NCBI GenBank assembly: GCA_025504975.1
Contig: JANUWI010000015.1
Span: 620,001-684,000, forward strand
Source: Plenodomus lindquistii
Taxonomy: Eukaryota > Ascomycota > Dothideomycetes > Pleosporales > Leptosphaeriaceae
Direction: 5' to 3'
DNA length: 64,000 nucleotides
Both the position numbers and the translations under genes were made by a program. Under the pieces are notes generated by a model. That model saw only the letters and a list, made by a program, of their open reading frames with translations, ran no database searches and had not been told where the DNA came from. Below, one piece after another: positions 43,332 through 53,208 of the stretch. Within the stretch, counting starts at the first letter, position 1. Every line of letters starts with the position of its first letter.

Positions 43332-44481
43332 CTACTCTTCCATGTCTACATCATCACCAGTGTTGGCGTTCGCGCTTCCGTTCTGCCGTGAGTTTGACTT
43401 GGGGACCGAGGCTTCCTTGTCGATCATTTGTCGTGAGACGGAGACGATGTTGTCTTCGATGAGTTGTTGGCCAACGTCTGAGATGTCTGTGCACGTATAC
43501 ATGTTAGCACTTTCACTCGAGGCGAGATATAGATGCTGATAGACGGTGAAAAACGTACGCTTCTTGGGATCGACCTTTCCGACATATCGCGTCTTGAGTT
43601 GGTCCTTTGTGAGTTCCGTCTCCTCCTTTACGCGCTTCTCGTAGCCTTCGGACAGAGAGACTAGCTTCTGCAGCCTGTCCTTGTTGCGCTCGCCCTCGCC
43701 CTTGAAGTCGTCCATTAACAGCGCCTCGGTCCAGACGTGCTTGTGCAGGTTCATCAACATGTTCTCCTCCAGCGCCGACTTGCGGTAGTTGATGCCTATT
43801 GAGTAGTAGTGGCGGTTGAGGCCGTGGATGAGTGCCTGGATCGAGGGCTTGTTGAGGTGGCCGACGTTGGAGGTTGTTTGGCGGGGCTCGTGGCCCATCA
43901 TGAGCGTCTGCGGGTTGATGAGGCGGAAGGCGTCGATGACGACCTTGCCCTTGACCGACTGGATGGGGTCGACGACGACGGCGACGGCGCGGGGCGTCAG
44001 CTGCTCAAACGACTGCTGGGTGTTGATGTCGACCGAGGAGAGCCAGCAGCCGAAGCCGGGATGTGAGTGGTACCAGCCGACGACGGTTTCTTGCCTGTTT
44101 GTGTTTGTCAGCCGGGGGGACAGTAGGGTGAGGGCGAGGGCGGGCAGGTGTTGGCTCGTACCTGCCTGTTTGGCGCAGCATGTCCATCATCTTGGTCTGG
44201 AAGACGGGGTCGACAGCCTCGACCGAGACGCCTGTTCCCGACTGGGGCATGGCAAAGACATCGACGACGCGCACCGTGTAGTCGTCGACAAACTCGCCCA
44301 GCATCAGGCCCATGACCTCCATGGGCACACCGGCGCGGCCGTGGCGCAGCATCTTGAGCAGGGCGAGCGACGAAATGTAGACCGTCTCGGAGTTGTCAAT
44401 GAGGTTGGTGTCTTGGGCGGGCCCGCCGCCCATGCCGCCCATGCCTTGAGCGGCGGCGAGCATTCTGCTGAGCCGGTCCAT
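43332..44481 (-). CDS. RPN11: RPN11, 26S proteasome lid deubiquitinase
   Basis: Exons 44481-44162, 44094-43559 and 43486-43332 give 336 residues. The JAMM metalloprotease motif is complete: Glu55 in PMEVMGLMLGEF, His116 and His118 in VVGWYHSHPGFGCWLSSVD, and Asp129. The first intron falls just before the HxH stretch, and its acceptor was set to yield TGRQETVVGWYHSHP. The C-terminal helices (ALIHGLNRHYYSIGINYRK, ENMLMNLHKHVWTEALLMDDF) match the lid-assembly part. Rpn11 cuts whole ubiquitin chains from substrates as they enter the proteasome and is essential. The tail after DNIVSVSRQMIDKEA is about 25 residues longer than in yeast and ends acidic. It faces away from the deacetylase gene. Confidence 0.97.
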
Positions 44482-44942
44482 TGTGCGAGGATGTGGTTAT
44501 GCAGGTGGAGGGTGTCGTAGAGCAGACGCAACGGTGGTGGGTGTCCTTGGGCGAGGAGTGGAGGTGGGGGGTGTGGCAGAGTAGACGCAACAGTCGGTCG
44601 TGTTTGGTGAGGCGGCGGGCGGCGGTGGTGATGAGATGATGAGCTAGCTAGCTTGGTGTTGGGTTGGGAGCTTCCTGGCTAGTGGACGGTGGCTGTCATG
44701 GCTGTTATGGCTGTGATGGCTGTGGTGGCTGTGGTGGCTGTGGTGGCTGTGGTGGCTGGGGCTCCAAGCTCCGGCGTGGGCCCTTTGTTCGCCGAAGCCG
44801 AAGCCGAAGCTGAAGCTCCCACCAGCCCTCACGGTGTCTTGCGACTGCTGCCATTCATGTATTTGCCCTCGGCCTTGCTTGCCGCGTGACGCCCCACCCA
44901 GCACATTGCAACCGCGAATACTCGTGCGCACCCACGACAAAC
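44482..44942. promoter_or_regulatory. Bidirectional promoter of RPN11 and RPD3/RpdA
   Basis: The 461 bp between two divergent essential genes. It contains a 9-bp minisatellite and, to its right, repeated GCCGAA/GCTGAA hexamers. No TATA box is evident, as usual for housekeeping genes. I saw no perfect copy of the yeast proteasome element GGTGGCAAA; GGTGGC cores occur only within the minisatellite. Confidence 0.55.
44689..44760. repeat. 9-bp minisatellite (RTGGCTGTG)
   Basis: About eight copies of ATGGCTGTT/ATGGCTGTG/GTGGCTGTG stand in tandem within the RPN11-RPD3 divergent promoter. Confidence 0.95.
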
Positions 44943-46905
44943 ATGGCTTCAAGCGCCAACGACGGCCTCGCAGCAGGCTCCGCGACCGACTCCAACAACA
45001 ATGGCACGGCGAAGCCCGCCAAGAAGGTGGCCTACTTCTACGACTCGGACGTGGGCAACTACGCCTATGTCGCGGGGCATCCCATGAAGCCGCACCGCAT
45101 CCGCATGGCGCATAGTCTGATTATGAACTATGGCCTCTACACCAAGATGGAGATATACGTGCGTCTCGTCTGCGCCGTCCACGTCGCGTGCCGTGCTGAC
45201 TGTCCTCCAGCGCGCAAAGCCAGCCTCCAAGTACGAAATGACGCAGTTCCACACCGACGAGTACATCGACTTCCTGCACAAGGTCACCCCCGACAACATG
45301 GAGCACTTCCAACGGGAACAAAGCAAATACAACGTCGGCGACGACTGTCCCGTGTTTGACGGCCTCTTCGAGTTCTGCGGCATCAGCGCCGGCGGCACCA
45401 TGGAAGGTGCTGCCCGCCTCAACAGAGGCAAGTGCGATGTCGCCGTCAACTGGGCTGGCGGTCTGCATCACGCAAAGAAGAGCGAAGCCAGTGGTTTCTG
45501 CTATGTCAATGGTGAGTCCAAGTCCATCGCGCCCGGCCGTCCGTTTCATACTAACCTTGCAGACATTGTCCTGGGCATCATCGAGCTGCTTCGCTACAAG
45601 CAGCGCGTTCTCTACATCGACATTGACGTCCATCACGGCGATGGTGTCGAGGAAGCCTTTTACACGACCGACCGCGTCATGACCGTCTCCTTCCACAAAT
45701 ACGGCGAGTACTTCCCAGGTACCGGCGAGCTGCGCGACATTGGAGTCGGCCTGGGTAAGAACTACTCGGTCAACTTTCCATTACGCGATGGAATCACCGA
45801 CGACACATACCGCAACATTTTTGAGCCAGTCATCGAGGCTGTCATGACGTACTACGGTCCCGAGGCGATTGTGCTCCAATGCGGAGGTGACAGTCTCTCA
45901 GGTGACAGGCTGGGATGCTTCAACCTGAGCATGGACGGCCATGCCAATTGCGTGAGGTTCGTCAAGAGCTTTGGCGTGCCCGTCATTGTCCTTGGCGGAG
46001 GAGGATATACTATGAGGAATGTTGCTCGCACTTGGGCCTATGAGACCGGAGAGTTGGTCGGAGAGCGCATGTCAAAGCTCCTCCCCTTCAACGATTACTA
46101 CGAGTACTTCGCTCCCGACTACGAACTAGACGTCCGCCCCTCCAACATGGAAAACGCAAACTCGCACGACTACCTTCACAAGATCAAATCCGCCGTCATC
46201 GATAACATCCGGCGAACGGGAAGACCATCAGTGGAGGCTTTCACGGCCATTGTCAACCCTGAACACCTCAGTCGCGAAATGGAATCAGAGGGCGAGGACG
46301 AGGAAGACGATCTCGACGCCGATTTGAACCCAGACAAGCGCATGACTCAACGACAACGCGATCGACAAATCGAGCACGACGGCGAGCTCTACGACGCTAG
46401 CGATGACGAAGAATACAAAGACAACCTTGGTGTGCGCGCACAGCCTGGCGCCAAGAAGAGGCGAAACATTGCAGACTACGTGAACCCCAACGCCGCTCCA
46501 GCGGATGATCTCGACGGAGAGGACCTCAACGGTGGAAGCGCTCTTTCGACCCGGCAAACGTCTGCTGTAGACTCTCGTACACACACACCAGCTGTAGGCG
46601 AGCAAGAGGCTGACCAAGATGGCGATGTGGACATGGACGAAGCTGCCCCACCAGCCGCGGCTACCGCTACATCAACGCGCTCACAATCACCAGCGGGTGT
46701 CGTCACACCACCCGAGTCACCGCCAGCGACCACGGCTACAACCGCACTCGCCCCGTCAACAGCGCCGACTGCGCCGACTGCAGATGTCGAAATGGGAGAT
46801 ACTGAGATCAAAGAAGAAGTCTCCGCAGCAAAGGAAGAGGGCGATGTAGAGCGAGATGCGGAAAACGTCAAGGGTGAAGTGAGGACCGAGGTCGCAAAAG
46901 ACTAA
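44943..46905 (+). CDS. RPD3: Class I histone deacetylase RPD3 (fungal RpdA type)
   Basis: Exons 44943-45158, 45211-45511 and 45563-46905 give 619 residues. The zinc-dependent deacetylase domain spans about residues 20-395: GGLHHAKKSEASGFCYVND with His158/His159 (the Asn-Asp pair is rebuilt across intron 2), DIDVHHGDGVEEAF with zinc ligands Asp194/His196, and GGGGYTMRNVARTW with the catalytic Tyr. Rpd3 is the catalytic part of the Sin3 corepressor complexes in the nucleus. The tail of some 220 residues is acidic and low-complexity but includes KKRRNIADYVNPN near residue 470, matching the extra C-terminal motif known from Aspergillus RpdA and absent from yeast Rpd3. A 25-residue Asn/Ala-rich leader precedes the domain. 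Confidence 0.97.
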
Positions 46906-47247
46906 ATCTCAGTCAGGTGCTGCATATATGGCGTTCTTGGAAGTAGGCCCGTTGGTCCTTCTTTGGCTACTCGGTGTTACGGACCGGCTCGTCTTGATAC
47001 CTTTTTTTTTTCTTTTATCGCTTCAAATCTACATCTAGGTGAGGGGCAGATCTGGTAGTTTCGCGCCGCTCTCTATTGAGACGCGGTTTTGCAATCAAGG
47101 AACGTTGTATCTGACCACGTGTATCAATTAATACTTGTTGTTGAACTGGTAGTGCTATGTCCCGGACTGTGGTAGATGACTGAATTTTCAAACGTTCACG
47201 CCCTGTCAAACACACATGTTTTCTCCAAGTGGAATGGGATTCTGATC
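46906..47247. other. Convergent intergenic region
   Basis: It holds the 3' ends of RPD3 and the metacaspase gene. A T-rich run of ten lies at about 47003. Nothing more is visible. Confidence 0.5.
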
Positions 47248-48471
47248 TCAGAGTACAAGAGCCATATGGTCCAGATCAATGTCTAGGCCCGAACTCAACT
47301 GCGGTATTTGAGAGTAGTTGCTCTGATCTAGGATTTGGCGGGTGAGTGTCAAGGTCTGTATCCCCGTTAGCCGCTCTCTCATGGTCCATCTAGCAGTGGA
47401 TTCAAGCGGTACTGACCTCAGCATATGTAGGAGTCTCATCTCGTTTCATCACTTCAAGAAATGCCCATGTCATTGCCCCGGTGGGCTCACCTTGGATTTG
47501 AGCATCTGCGCTCGTCTATACCTGTTTGTCAGCCAGCTCTTCTCACTTCCTCTCTGCGCTAGATATTCCGGATTCGAGCACAACGGGTTTCTCAGATTCG
47601 ACATGGAACATACCTGGTCATCTCTGCACCCGCTAAACATAGTAACCATCTTCTTCTCACTCCCGTACTGTCCTGCAAACTCCCCCCCGCTCAACCCCTC
47701 CTCTTCCTCCTGCTCCCCAAGATGCTTCAACCCTTTGAAAAATGAGCTCGCGCCCGCCAGCAACTCCTGCGCTTCCCCGACTTTCCTGTAGCTGAAGCCG
47801 TCTTGGAAGAGGAATTGTGCTTCGGTAACGAGCCGTGCGCCAGCTTTCAGATTGTCCATGAGGCTGATCTGGCCGTCACTATTGGTGCGGAAGACGTAGG
47901 GCAGTTCGACGGCGGAACCAGAGTGGCAGCAGTCCATGATGATGAAGAGTGTGCAATCGGGTGCCATGCGAGTTACGAGGTGTTCGTGCAGCAGTGTGGA
48001 ACTTAGTTGACCACGGGTCTCGTAATCGACAGGTACAAGACTGTCATCGAGACCAGTGCTTCGATTCTGGTCGACATCCTTGACTTGTCCACCGTGCCCG
48101 GAGTAGTGGAGGAAGAGTGTGCAGCCGGGTTCGCTGACCAGCCAGTCCATGGCTGCAAGAATGTTGTGGCCAGTGGGGTAGTAAGGACTGTCTTGTGGCA
48201 CCTCAGGACGATCTGATAAGATGACACGGTCGTTGTGGGAGTTGGTATAGCCACGGTAAGAAAGGAATTCTGCCATGTTGTCTACGTCGGAGTGGCAGCC
48301 GCGTAGTTCGTGCGAGGAACCGACATAATTGATTCCTATCAACAAGCTCTTTTTGCGTCGGTAGGACATGCTGATCAATGAGGTGTTGCAAGTTGTCTTG
48401 GAATCTTGCAGGGTGATGGTGCGGGAAACATGCAGGGTCCACAGATTACGTGGAGGGGTAGGTGAATGCAT
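47248..48471 (-). CDS. Type I metacaspase, short form without Q/N-rich prodomain
   Basis: Exons 48471-47614, 47515-47417 and 47355-47248 give 354 residues. The caspase-like p20 domain has KSLLIGINYVGSSHELRGC, the catalytic His126 in LHYSGHGG and Cys182 in DCCHSGSA, and the LDDSLVPVDYE acidic loop; the p10 part follows with MFSGCRDDQTSADAQIQGEPTGAMTWAF, encoded across intron 1. Metacaspases are Ca-dependent Arg/Lys-specific cysteine proteases acting in protein quality control and cell death. Fungal MCA1 usually has a long Gln/Asn/Tyr-rich prodomain; here at most 40 residues precede the domain, and an internal ATG at 48369 (MSYRRKKS) could be the true start. An unseen 5' exon is possible. It shares a 250-bp divergent promoter with an AP endonuclease. 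Confidence 0.92.
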
Positions 48472-48721
48472 GGTGACGATCGTTGCTTGTTTGAGGCTTG
48501 GTGGGGCGTGTTAATGCCGCTCTGGACCTAAGGATACATACACATCTGCCTGTAAAAGCTGAATATATCTTCGCATTTTCAGGTCTGGCGGTAGCGGAAT
48601 ATGGGAAAATTTCGAGTGGCTGGCTGGAGGTGAGAGAAATGACGTCAAGGAAAATAGGATGCATATAGACTACGTTCCCAACTCTTTACCCACAAGCTAA
48701 ACAAGCTTCAAGGCATGCAAT
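48472..48721. promoter_or_regulatory. Compact bidirectional promoter, metacaspase / AP endonuclease
   Basis: Only 250 bp part the two start codons, so transcription signals are shared or interleaved. TGACGTCA at 48639-48646 is a perfect CRE/ATF palindrome. ATF/CREB-type bZIP regulators of stress genes recognise this site in fungi; its use here is inference. Confidence 0.6.
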
Positions 48722-49945
48722 ATGAATCGCGATATCAGTCCTCCGCCTGCAAAACGGCGGCAAACCGAGAACACGAATGCTGCTGCTGCTTCGTCGTCAA
48801 TAGCGGTGCCCACTGCACCTAAAGTGCTACCACCACTTGAGGAGGGCGCAATGCGCATCTTCTCCTGGAACATCAACGGCATCGAACCGTTCCTGCAAAA
48901 TTCGATCACGTCGTACTTTCAAGCACGTAGACGAAAAGCCAGTGCTACTCCAAAGCCAGAATATTTTGTCCATCCGCCGTCTCTAAGGGGTTTCCTCCAG
49001 CGCCACAAATGGCCCTCCATTCTCCTGCTCCAAGAAGTGAAAATCTCGGTAAAGGACACGCGAACCCAAGGAGCCGTACGCACCGCCATCAACTCAAAAC
49101 TCGCCTCTGAAATCGATGTCGAATCCACTGGCCCACGATACGAAGCAGATTTCGTTCTCCCAGTAGATCGCTTCAATGCTGGGGGCCCTGGTGGCAAGGG
49201 CAAAGTCTACGGTGTATGTAGTATTCTGCGTAAAGATCTCTACTCGAAGTACGATGTCACGATACGTGTCGTATCCTGGGATCTCGAGGGACGGATCTGT
49301 GTCGTACAACTCATTTCCCCCACTGTCAGACTGGGTATCTACAATATCTACGCAGTAAATGGCACCAACAATGACTGGCGTGACTCGGAGACGGGGGCCT
49401 TGAAAGGTAACCGCCATATCAAGAAGCGCATGCTACACCACAACCTAGCAATTGAATGTAGAGAGCTAGTGGAGGATGGGTGGCATATTCTCCTTGCCGG
49501 CGACATGAACGTGGCCCCTACTGCTCTTGATGGATACCCTAAACTCCGCACACATCCTGCTGAACACGTAAAAAATCGTCAGAACTTTCATCAATGGCTC
49601 ATCGAGGGTCAAGGAGACAAAGTTCCTGGCTTCCAGGGTGTGGATATCTGGAGGGAGATGCATGCGGAGGAGAGAAGGTATACGTACTTTCCGCCAGAGA
49701 AGATATGGGGGAGTAGTTGCGATAGAATTGATTACTTTGTTGCGGCACGGGAAATGTGGGAGAAGGGCTGGGTGAGGGCATGTGGGATTTTGGACAGTGT
49801 GGAGGAGAGGGGGACAAGTGATCATGTGCCGATTTGGGCAGATATTTTGGTGAATGGAAACGAAAAGCGAAGCGTCGACGAGTGGAACGAACCGATTCCA
49901 GTTACCAAAGAGAAGAGGAAAGTAGAGCATGGGACTGAGGAGTGA
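48722..49945 (+). CDS. AP endonuclease of the ExoIII/EEP family
   Basis: A single exon of 407 residues. EEP-fold active-site elements in order: MRIFSWNINGIEPF (Asn), SILLLQEVKIS (metal-binding Glu), LGIYNIYAVNG, GDMNVAPTALD (Asp261, Asn263) and ERGTSDHVPIWADI (Asp367, His368). These enzymes cut the DNA backbone 5' of abasic sites in base-excision repair. The N-terminal 40 residues are Ala/Ser-rich with PPAKRRQ, a plausible nuclear signal. The Zn-finger GRF tail found in Apn2 enzymes is absent, and 35-residue insertions around 60-95 and 165-175 depart from bacterial ExoIII. It could be an ExoIII-like paralogue in addition to APN2; which yeast or human counterpart it replaces is unclear. Confidence 0.9.
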   Translation: MNRDISPPPAKRRQTENTNAAAASSSIAVPTAPKVLPPLEEGAMRIFSWNINGIEPFLQNSITSYFQARRRKASATPKPEYFVHPPSLRGFLQRHKWPSILLLQEVKISVKDTRTQGAVRTAINSKLASEIDVESTGPRYEADFVLPVDRFNAGGPGGKGKVYGVCSILRKDLYSKYDVTIRVVSWDLEGRICVVQLISPTVRLGIYNIYAVNGTNNDWRDSETGALKGNRHIKKRMLHHNLAIECRELVEDGWHILLAGDMNVAPTALDGYPKLRTHPAEHVKNRQNFHQWLIEGQGDKVPGFQGVDIWREMHAEERRYTYFPPEKIWGSSCDRIDYFVAAREMWEKGWVRACGILDSVEERGTSDHVPIWADILVNGNEKRSVDEWNEPIPVTKEKRKVEHGTEE

Positions 49946-50030
49946 GCAAAACGAGCAAGTTTGATAATGCAACTTTCTGTTGATTCGAAACGACCTTTGG
50001 TGTTACTGCATACCTTTTCAATCTGTTCTC

Positions 50031-50610
50031 TCACTCCCCAAGTTTCTTCCCTCCACGAATAATTTCGAACTGCGGCATATCACCATGCTTCCCCTGCCAC
50101 TCATGTCTGTGCAATGCAAAACTCTCGCACTCTGGCTTTGGGATCCGTGGAAACATGCCCATCTTCACAATAACCTTGTCAGGTAACGCTTCCGCAATAC
50201 TCATAATCGGACTGAGTGTTATTAGCCTTGACTTCCTTTCCCCATGAACCAATGGAGATGATGTTGGAGATGCGAACAAAATTGAGAAAAGAAACCTACT
50301 TTCCGCAGTCTCCACAAAAACACCGTTCAACACACTTCCCACTACTCGTGGCGAAGTCCTTGTATTTCTTCAGCGTTCCCTTCGTATCTTCAACATCAAC
50401 TTTTTCTTTCTCAATCACCAGATTACTCGATACGTATGAGCCCGCTACTTTACGGCAATTGGCACAGTGGCACAGGTGACCGCGCGGTCGGGAGAACAGT
50501 TCGCTGTCTTTGATGGTCACGTGGATGCTACCGCAGAGACAAGAACTGCTAAGGCCGCCTGCGAACTCGGAGACGTCGTGCGTGTTGGGGTTGCCGGTGA
50601 GCTCGGGCAT
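50031..50610 (-). CDS. GFA/CENP-V-like zinc enzyme
   Basis: Exons 50610-50300 and 50211-50031 join over an 88-nt intron to give 163 residues, the family's normal length. Zinc ligand pairs are evident: SCLCGSIHV, CHCANCRKVAGS and ERCFCGDCGNPI, the last completed across the intron. The family is named for glutathione-dependent formaldehyde-activating enzyme, but most fungal members have no proven reaction, so only the fold and zinc sites can be stated. Its 3' end is 85 bp from the AP endonuclease stop (convergent). All expected cysteines are present. Confidence 0.93.
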
Positions 50611-51242
50611 GTTTACTGGTTAGATTTGGTGGATGGAACAGGGTATTTTGGCAGTGATCATAGGCGAGTGGAAGGAAGAGTATGGCATGTAGGTATACAG
50701 CCGGCTTCGCAAAATAAATAGCAGTCGGATCAGCAAGCGTTATGCGCATTTGCGCTACTGTACTTGTACCCCTCACACGTCTTGCGTGAACTGAACTCTG
50801 GAGAAGGGTCTAGCCTAGCTCACGCCTAATTTGTCATCGGATATGAGTGTGATGTAGTCAGATGGCGTCGCATCTTGCACCCTCCGATTATTCTAGCGCA
50901 AGCGAGCGATTTGGAGTAGATCCCACTTAGTCTGCTTTAAAGATTCATTTGCTTCTGTGCCTAAAGAGGATGACGTCATGGAACCGATGATGCACTTACG
51001 GAACTGTTCCGCTTACACACGGTCATTGTATGTTTATTCGCTCCTGCATCAGGTTCATTGGCGCATTTGCTGACCAGAATCAAATTATAGGATGCTTTTA
51101 TAAATCAAAACAGCGGAATGCAAACTATATAGGCTGGTGGGATGCTTCCACGCATATTCCTACAAAAGTGTTTGGACTGATCATGTTCAATTGCGATTGC
51201 TGAAATGTCCCACACAGTCCTTGTATCCTCTTCACCTTACTC
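50611..51242. promoter_or_regulatory. Upstream region of the GFA-like gene
   Basis: This is flanked by the 5' end of the GFA-like gene and the 3' end of the DJ-1-like gene. It contains TGACGTCA at 50971-50978, a CRE/ATF palindrome like the one in the metacaspase-endonuclease promoter. No ORF of note. Confidence 0.45.
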
Positions 51243-52013
51243 TTACTGTTTTGCTCCAATCATCTCCAGGAATTTCTCCCCAATCCCGTCGGCACTCATC
51301 GGATTGTCCCCAGTTATCAATTCCCTATCCACGGTAATGTAGCCCAGACTCTTCGCAACACCTTCCTGCATATCTGCTCCTTCAGCCCTTAGCGTACTCT
51401 CAACCTTGTCGATTTCTCCCCGGAAGATAGTCTCCATGAACTTTTCCTCAACGTCCGACCAAGCCGTCATCTTATATCCTTTGTATGCGAACTCCCCTGT
51501 CGGACCGACCTTTGTGGACAGGAAAGCCCACGGTCCGTGACACAGCGCAGCGGTGGGCTTTGCGGCAGTGTGGAAGTGTAAGAGGATACGGCCCAGATGT
51601 GGATTGTCACCAAGGTCGGAGAGTGGTGCGTGGCCGCCGGGAATGAAGATTCCAGAAAAACTCTTCAACTCCTCATCGCTGATATCGGCAAACTTTTTGG
51701 GCGAAGCAAAGCCATTCTCACGCTTCATACGTTCAATCAAAGCAACTTCTCGTTGCCGTTCGTAGAAGTTTCCTGCGAAGGCTGTGAGGCTGAGACTGAG
51801 GGGGTCTGCTTGCGGTTCTTTGCCTAAAGGGGAGGAGAATGTAACTTCACAGCCTGCTTCTAGGAACTTCTGGAGCGGCTTGGCGAGTTCCATGAGGAAG
51901 AAACCGGAGGGCTGAGAGACAGTTTTTTGGTCGGTGCCGGTATTGTAGAGGGGGAAGGAGTGCGCATCTGAGAGGATGATCAGGACTTTATCGGGGAAGG
52001 TAGTGGTGGTCAT
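51243..52013 (-). CDS. DJ-1/PfpI superfamily protein (Hsp31-like glyoxalase III / chaperone)
   Basis: A single exon of 256 residues. The class I amidotransferase-like fold shows KVLIILSDAH, FFLMELAKPLQKFLEAGCEVTFSSP, FSGIFIPGGHAPLSDLGDNPHLGRIL and the nucleophile elbow ALCHGPWAFLS with Cys158 followed by His, the arrangement of Hsp31-type enzymes. Those convert methylglyoxal to lactate without glutathione and protect against stress; some act as chaperones. The insertion between strands and the C-terminal KSLGYITVDRELITGDNPMSADGIGEKFLEMIG are as in fungal homologues. No signal peptide, so cytosolic. Confidence 0.93.
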   Translation of the reverse strand: MTTTTFPDKVLIILSDAHSFPLYNTGTDQKTVSQPSGFFLMELAKPLQKFLEAGCEVTFSSPLGKEPQADPLSLSLTAFAGNFYERQREVALIERMKRENGFASPKKFADISDEELKSFSGIFIPGGHAPLSDLGDNPHLGRILLHFHTAAKPTAALCHGPWAFLSTKVGPTGEFAYKGYKMTAWSDVEEKFMETIFRGEIDKVESTLRAEGADMQEGVAKSLGYITVDRELITGDNPMSADGIGEKFLEMIGAKQ

Positions 52014-52848
52014 TGTGAGAGCTGTTATATGCGGTATGTTGATCCTGGACTGTGTTCTTGAGAGAGATTGAAGTCGTACTTGTACTGTTTTGGAACACAG
52101 ATTTGGGATGTCGAGGTCATTATAACTGGTGCTGGTTTGGGAGTGACGTTCTGAGATAGCAATGACGTAGTCGCGTAGATACTCGCTTACACATTATCAG
52201 ACCTTCCCTATTATGATTCAGACATCAGCAATACACTATGTGTCACCGACGTTGGGCAATGTCGGCGCCTGTACGGCGGACATGTGCTTAACCCCATAGA
52301 CCTGATTGAGGTTGTTATCATCGTAGCCTGGTAACCTGAGGACAGGCTCCCCGACTGTGACTACAACACAAGTCCGCAAAGTCACCATTGGACATCGACG
52401 AGGCACGATAACGATGAGGTAAATGTATGCAATACTCTAGTTCACAAAGCTTCCATGCCAAAATCTGGCTTTACACAATACCTCAACATAACGTAGCGAA
52501 AGATGACCAACACCATTACCGAGTCCAATTTCCGATCCAAAAACATTTTACCAAACCTCCCACGCTGTCAATCAGTTCATAAAAGATGATGCATGTGCGC
52601 CGCGATACAAGACCGCCTCTCCTTTCTTTTCCCCGTTTCTCTTTCTGATGAGGGTGGAAATCTTTGGTATAACTTGGTATAATCTGTGCAAAAACAAGAA
52701 TGTAACCGCCTAGATGCCATGTGCGTTTCTTTTGTGTGCGTACGTAAAAAGAAGTGAAAAGAGAATATGATAGGAACGCATTTTCTCCCGGAACAGATCT
52801 CGTGCTCACAGTGCGAAAGCATGAAGTGAAGTCCGACGCCGAGGGATG

Positions 52849-52880
<32 letters not shown>

Positions 52881-53208
52881 GTGATGCCAAGTTGAAGACG
52901 ATACGAGACATTGTCAAGTAAATATTGTGAGTTGTTTCTAGGGACCGATGACGAGGATGTGGTAGAGATGTAGTATCGGCACGACATGTCATCCAGAGGT
53001 GCCGCTCTTTGTGGCAATTTTGGCATCCTGAGGCTGCTTTGTATGACCATGTGACCTTTACCGGACTAGCTGCCATGGCATGTCGTTGGCTCGAGGGGCC
53101 AGACAGTGGCATGTGTGTACCACACTTTCAAGTGTTGCCCACTTGGCCATGCCCATCCTGGTAGGGATCTGACGCAACCCTCTCAAGTGAAATGTTGACG
53201 ACATTACA
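52014..53208. other. Intergenic region
   Basis: This holds the DJ-1-like promoter on the left and the ABC-transporter 3' end on the right. A GAT microsatellite lies inside; the overlapping frames it opens are Ile-, Ser- or Asp-runs and are not called. Confidence 0.55.
52850..52884. repeat. (GAT)n microsatellite
   Basis: About eleven GAT/ATG copies in tandem, the last one broken by GGT. Confidence 0.95.

Noticed and set aside
52516..53112. 150-200-codon frames with long Ser or Ile runs on the minus strand
   Set aside because: Created by reading the GAT microsatellite in different phases; no other coding features.
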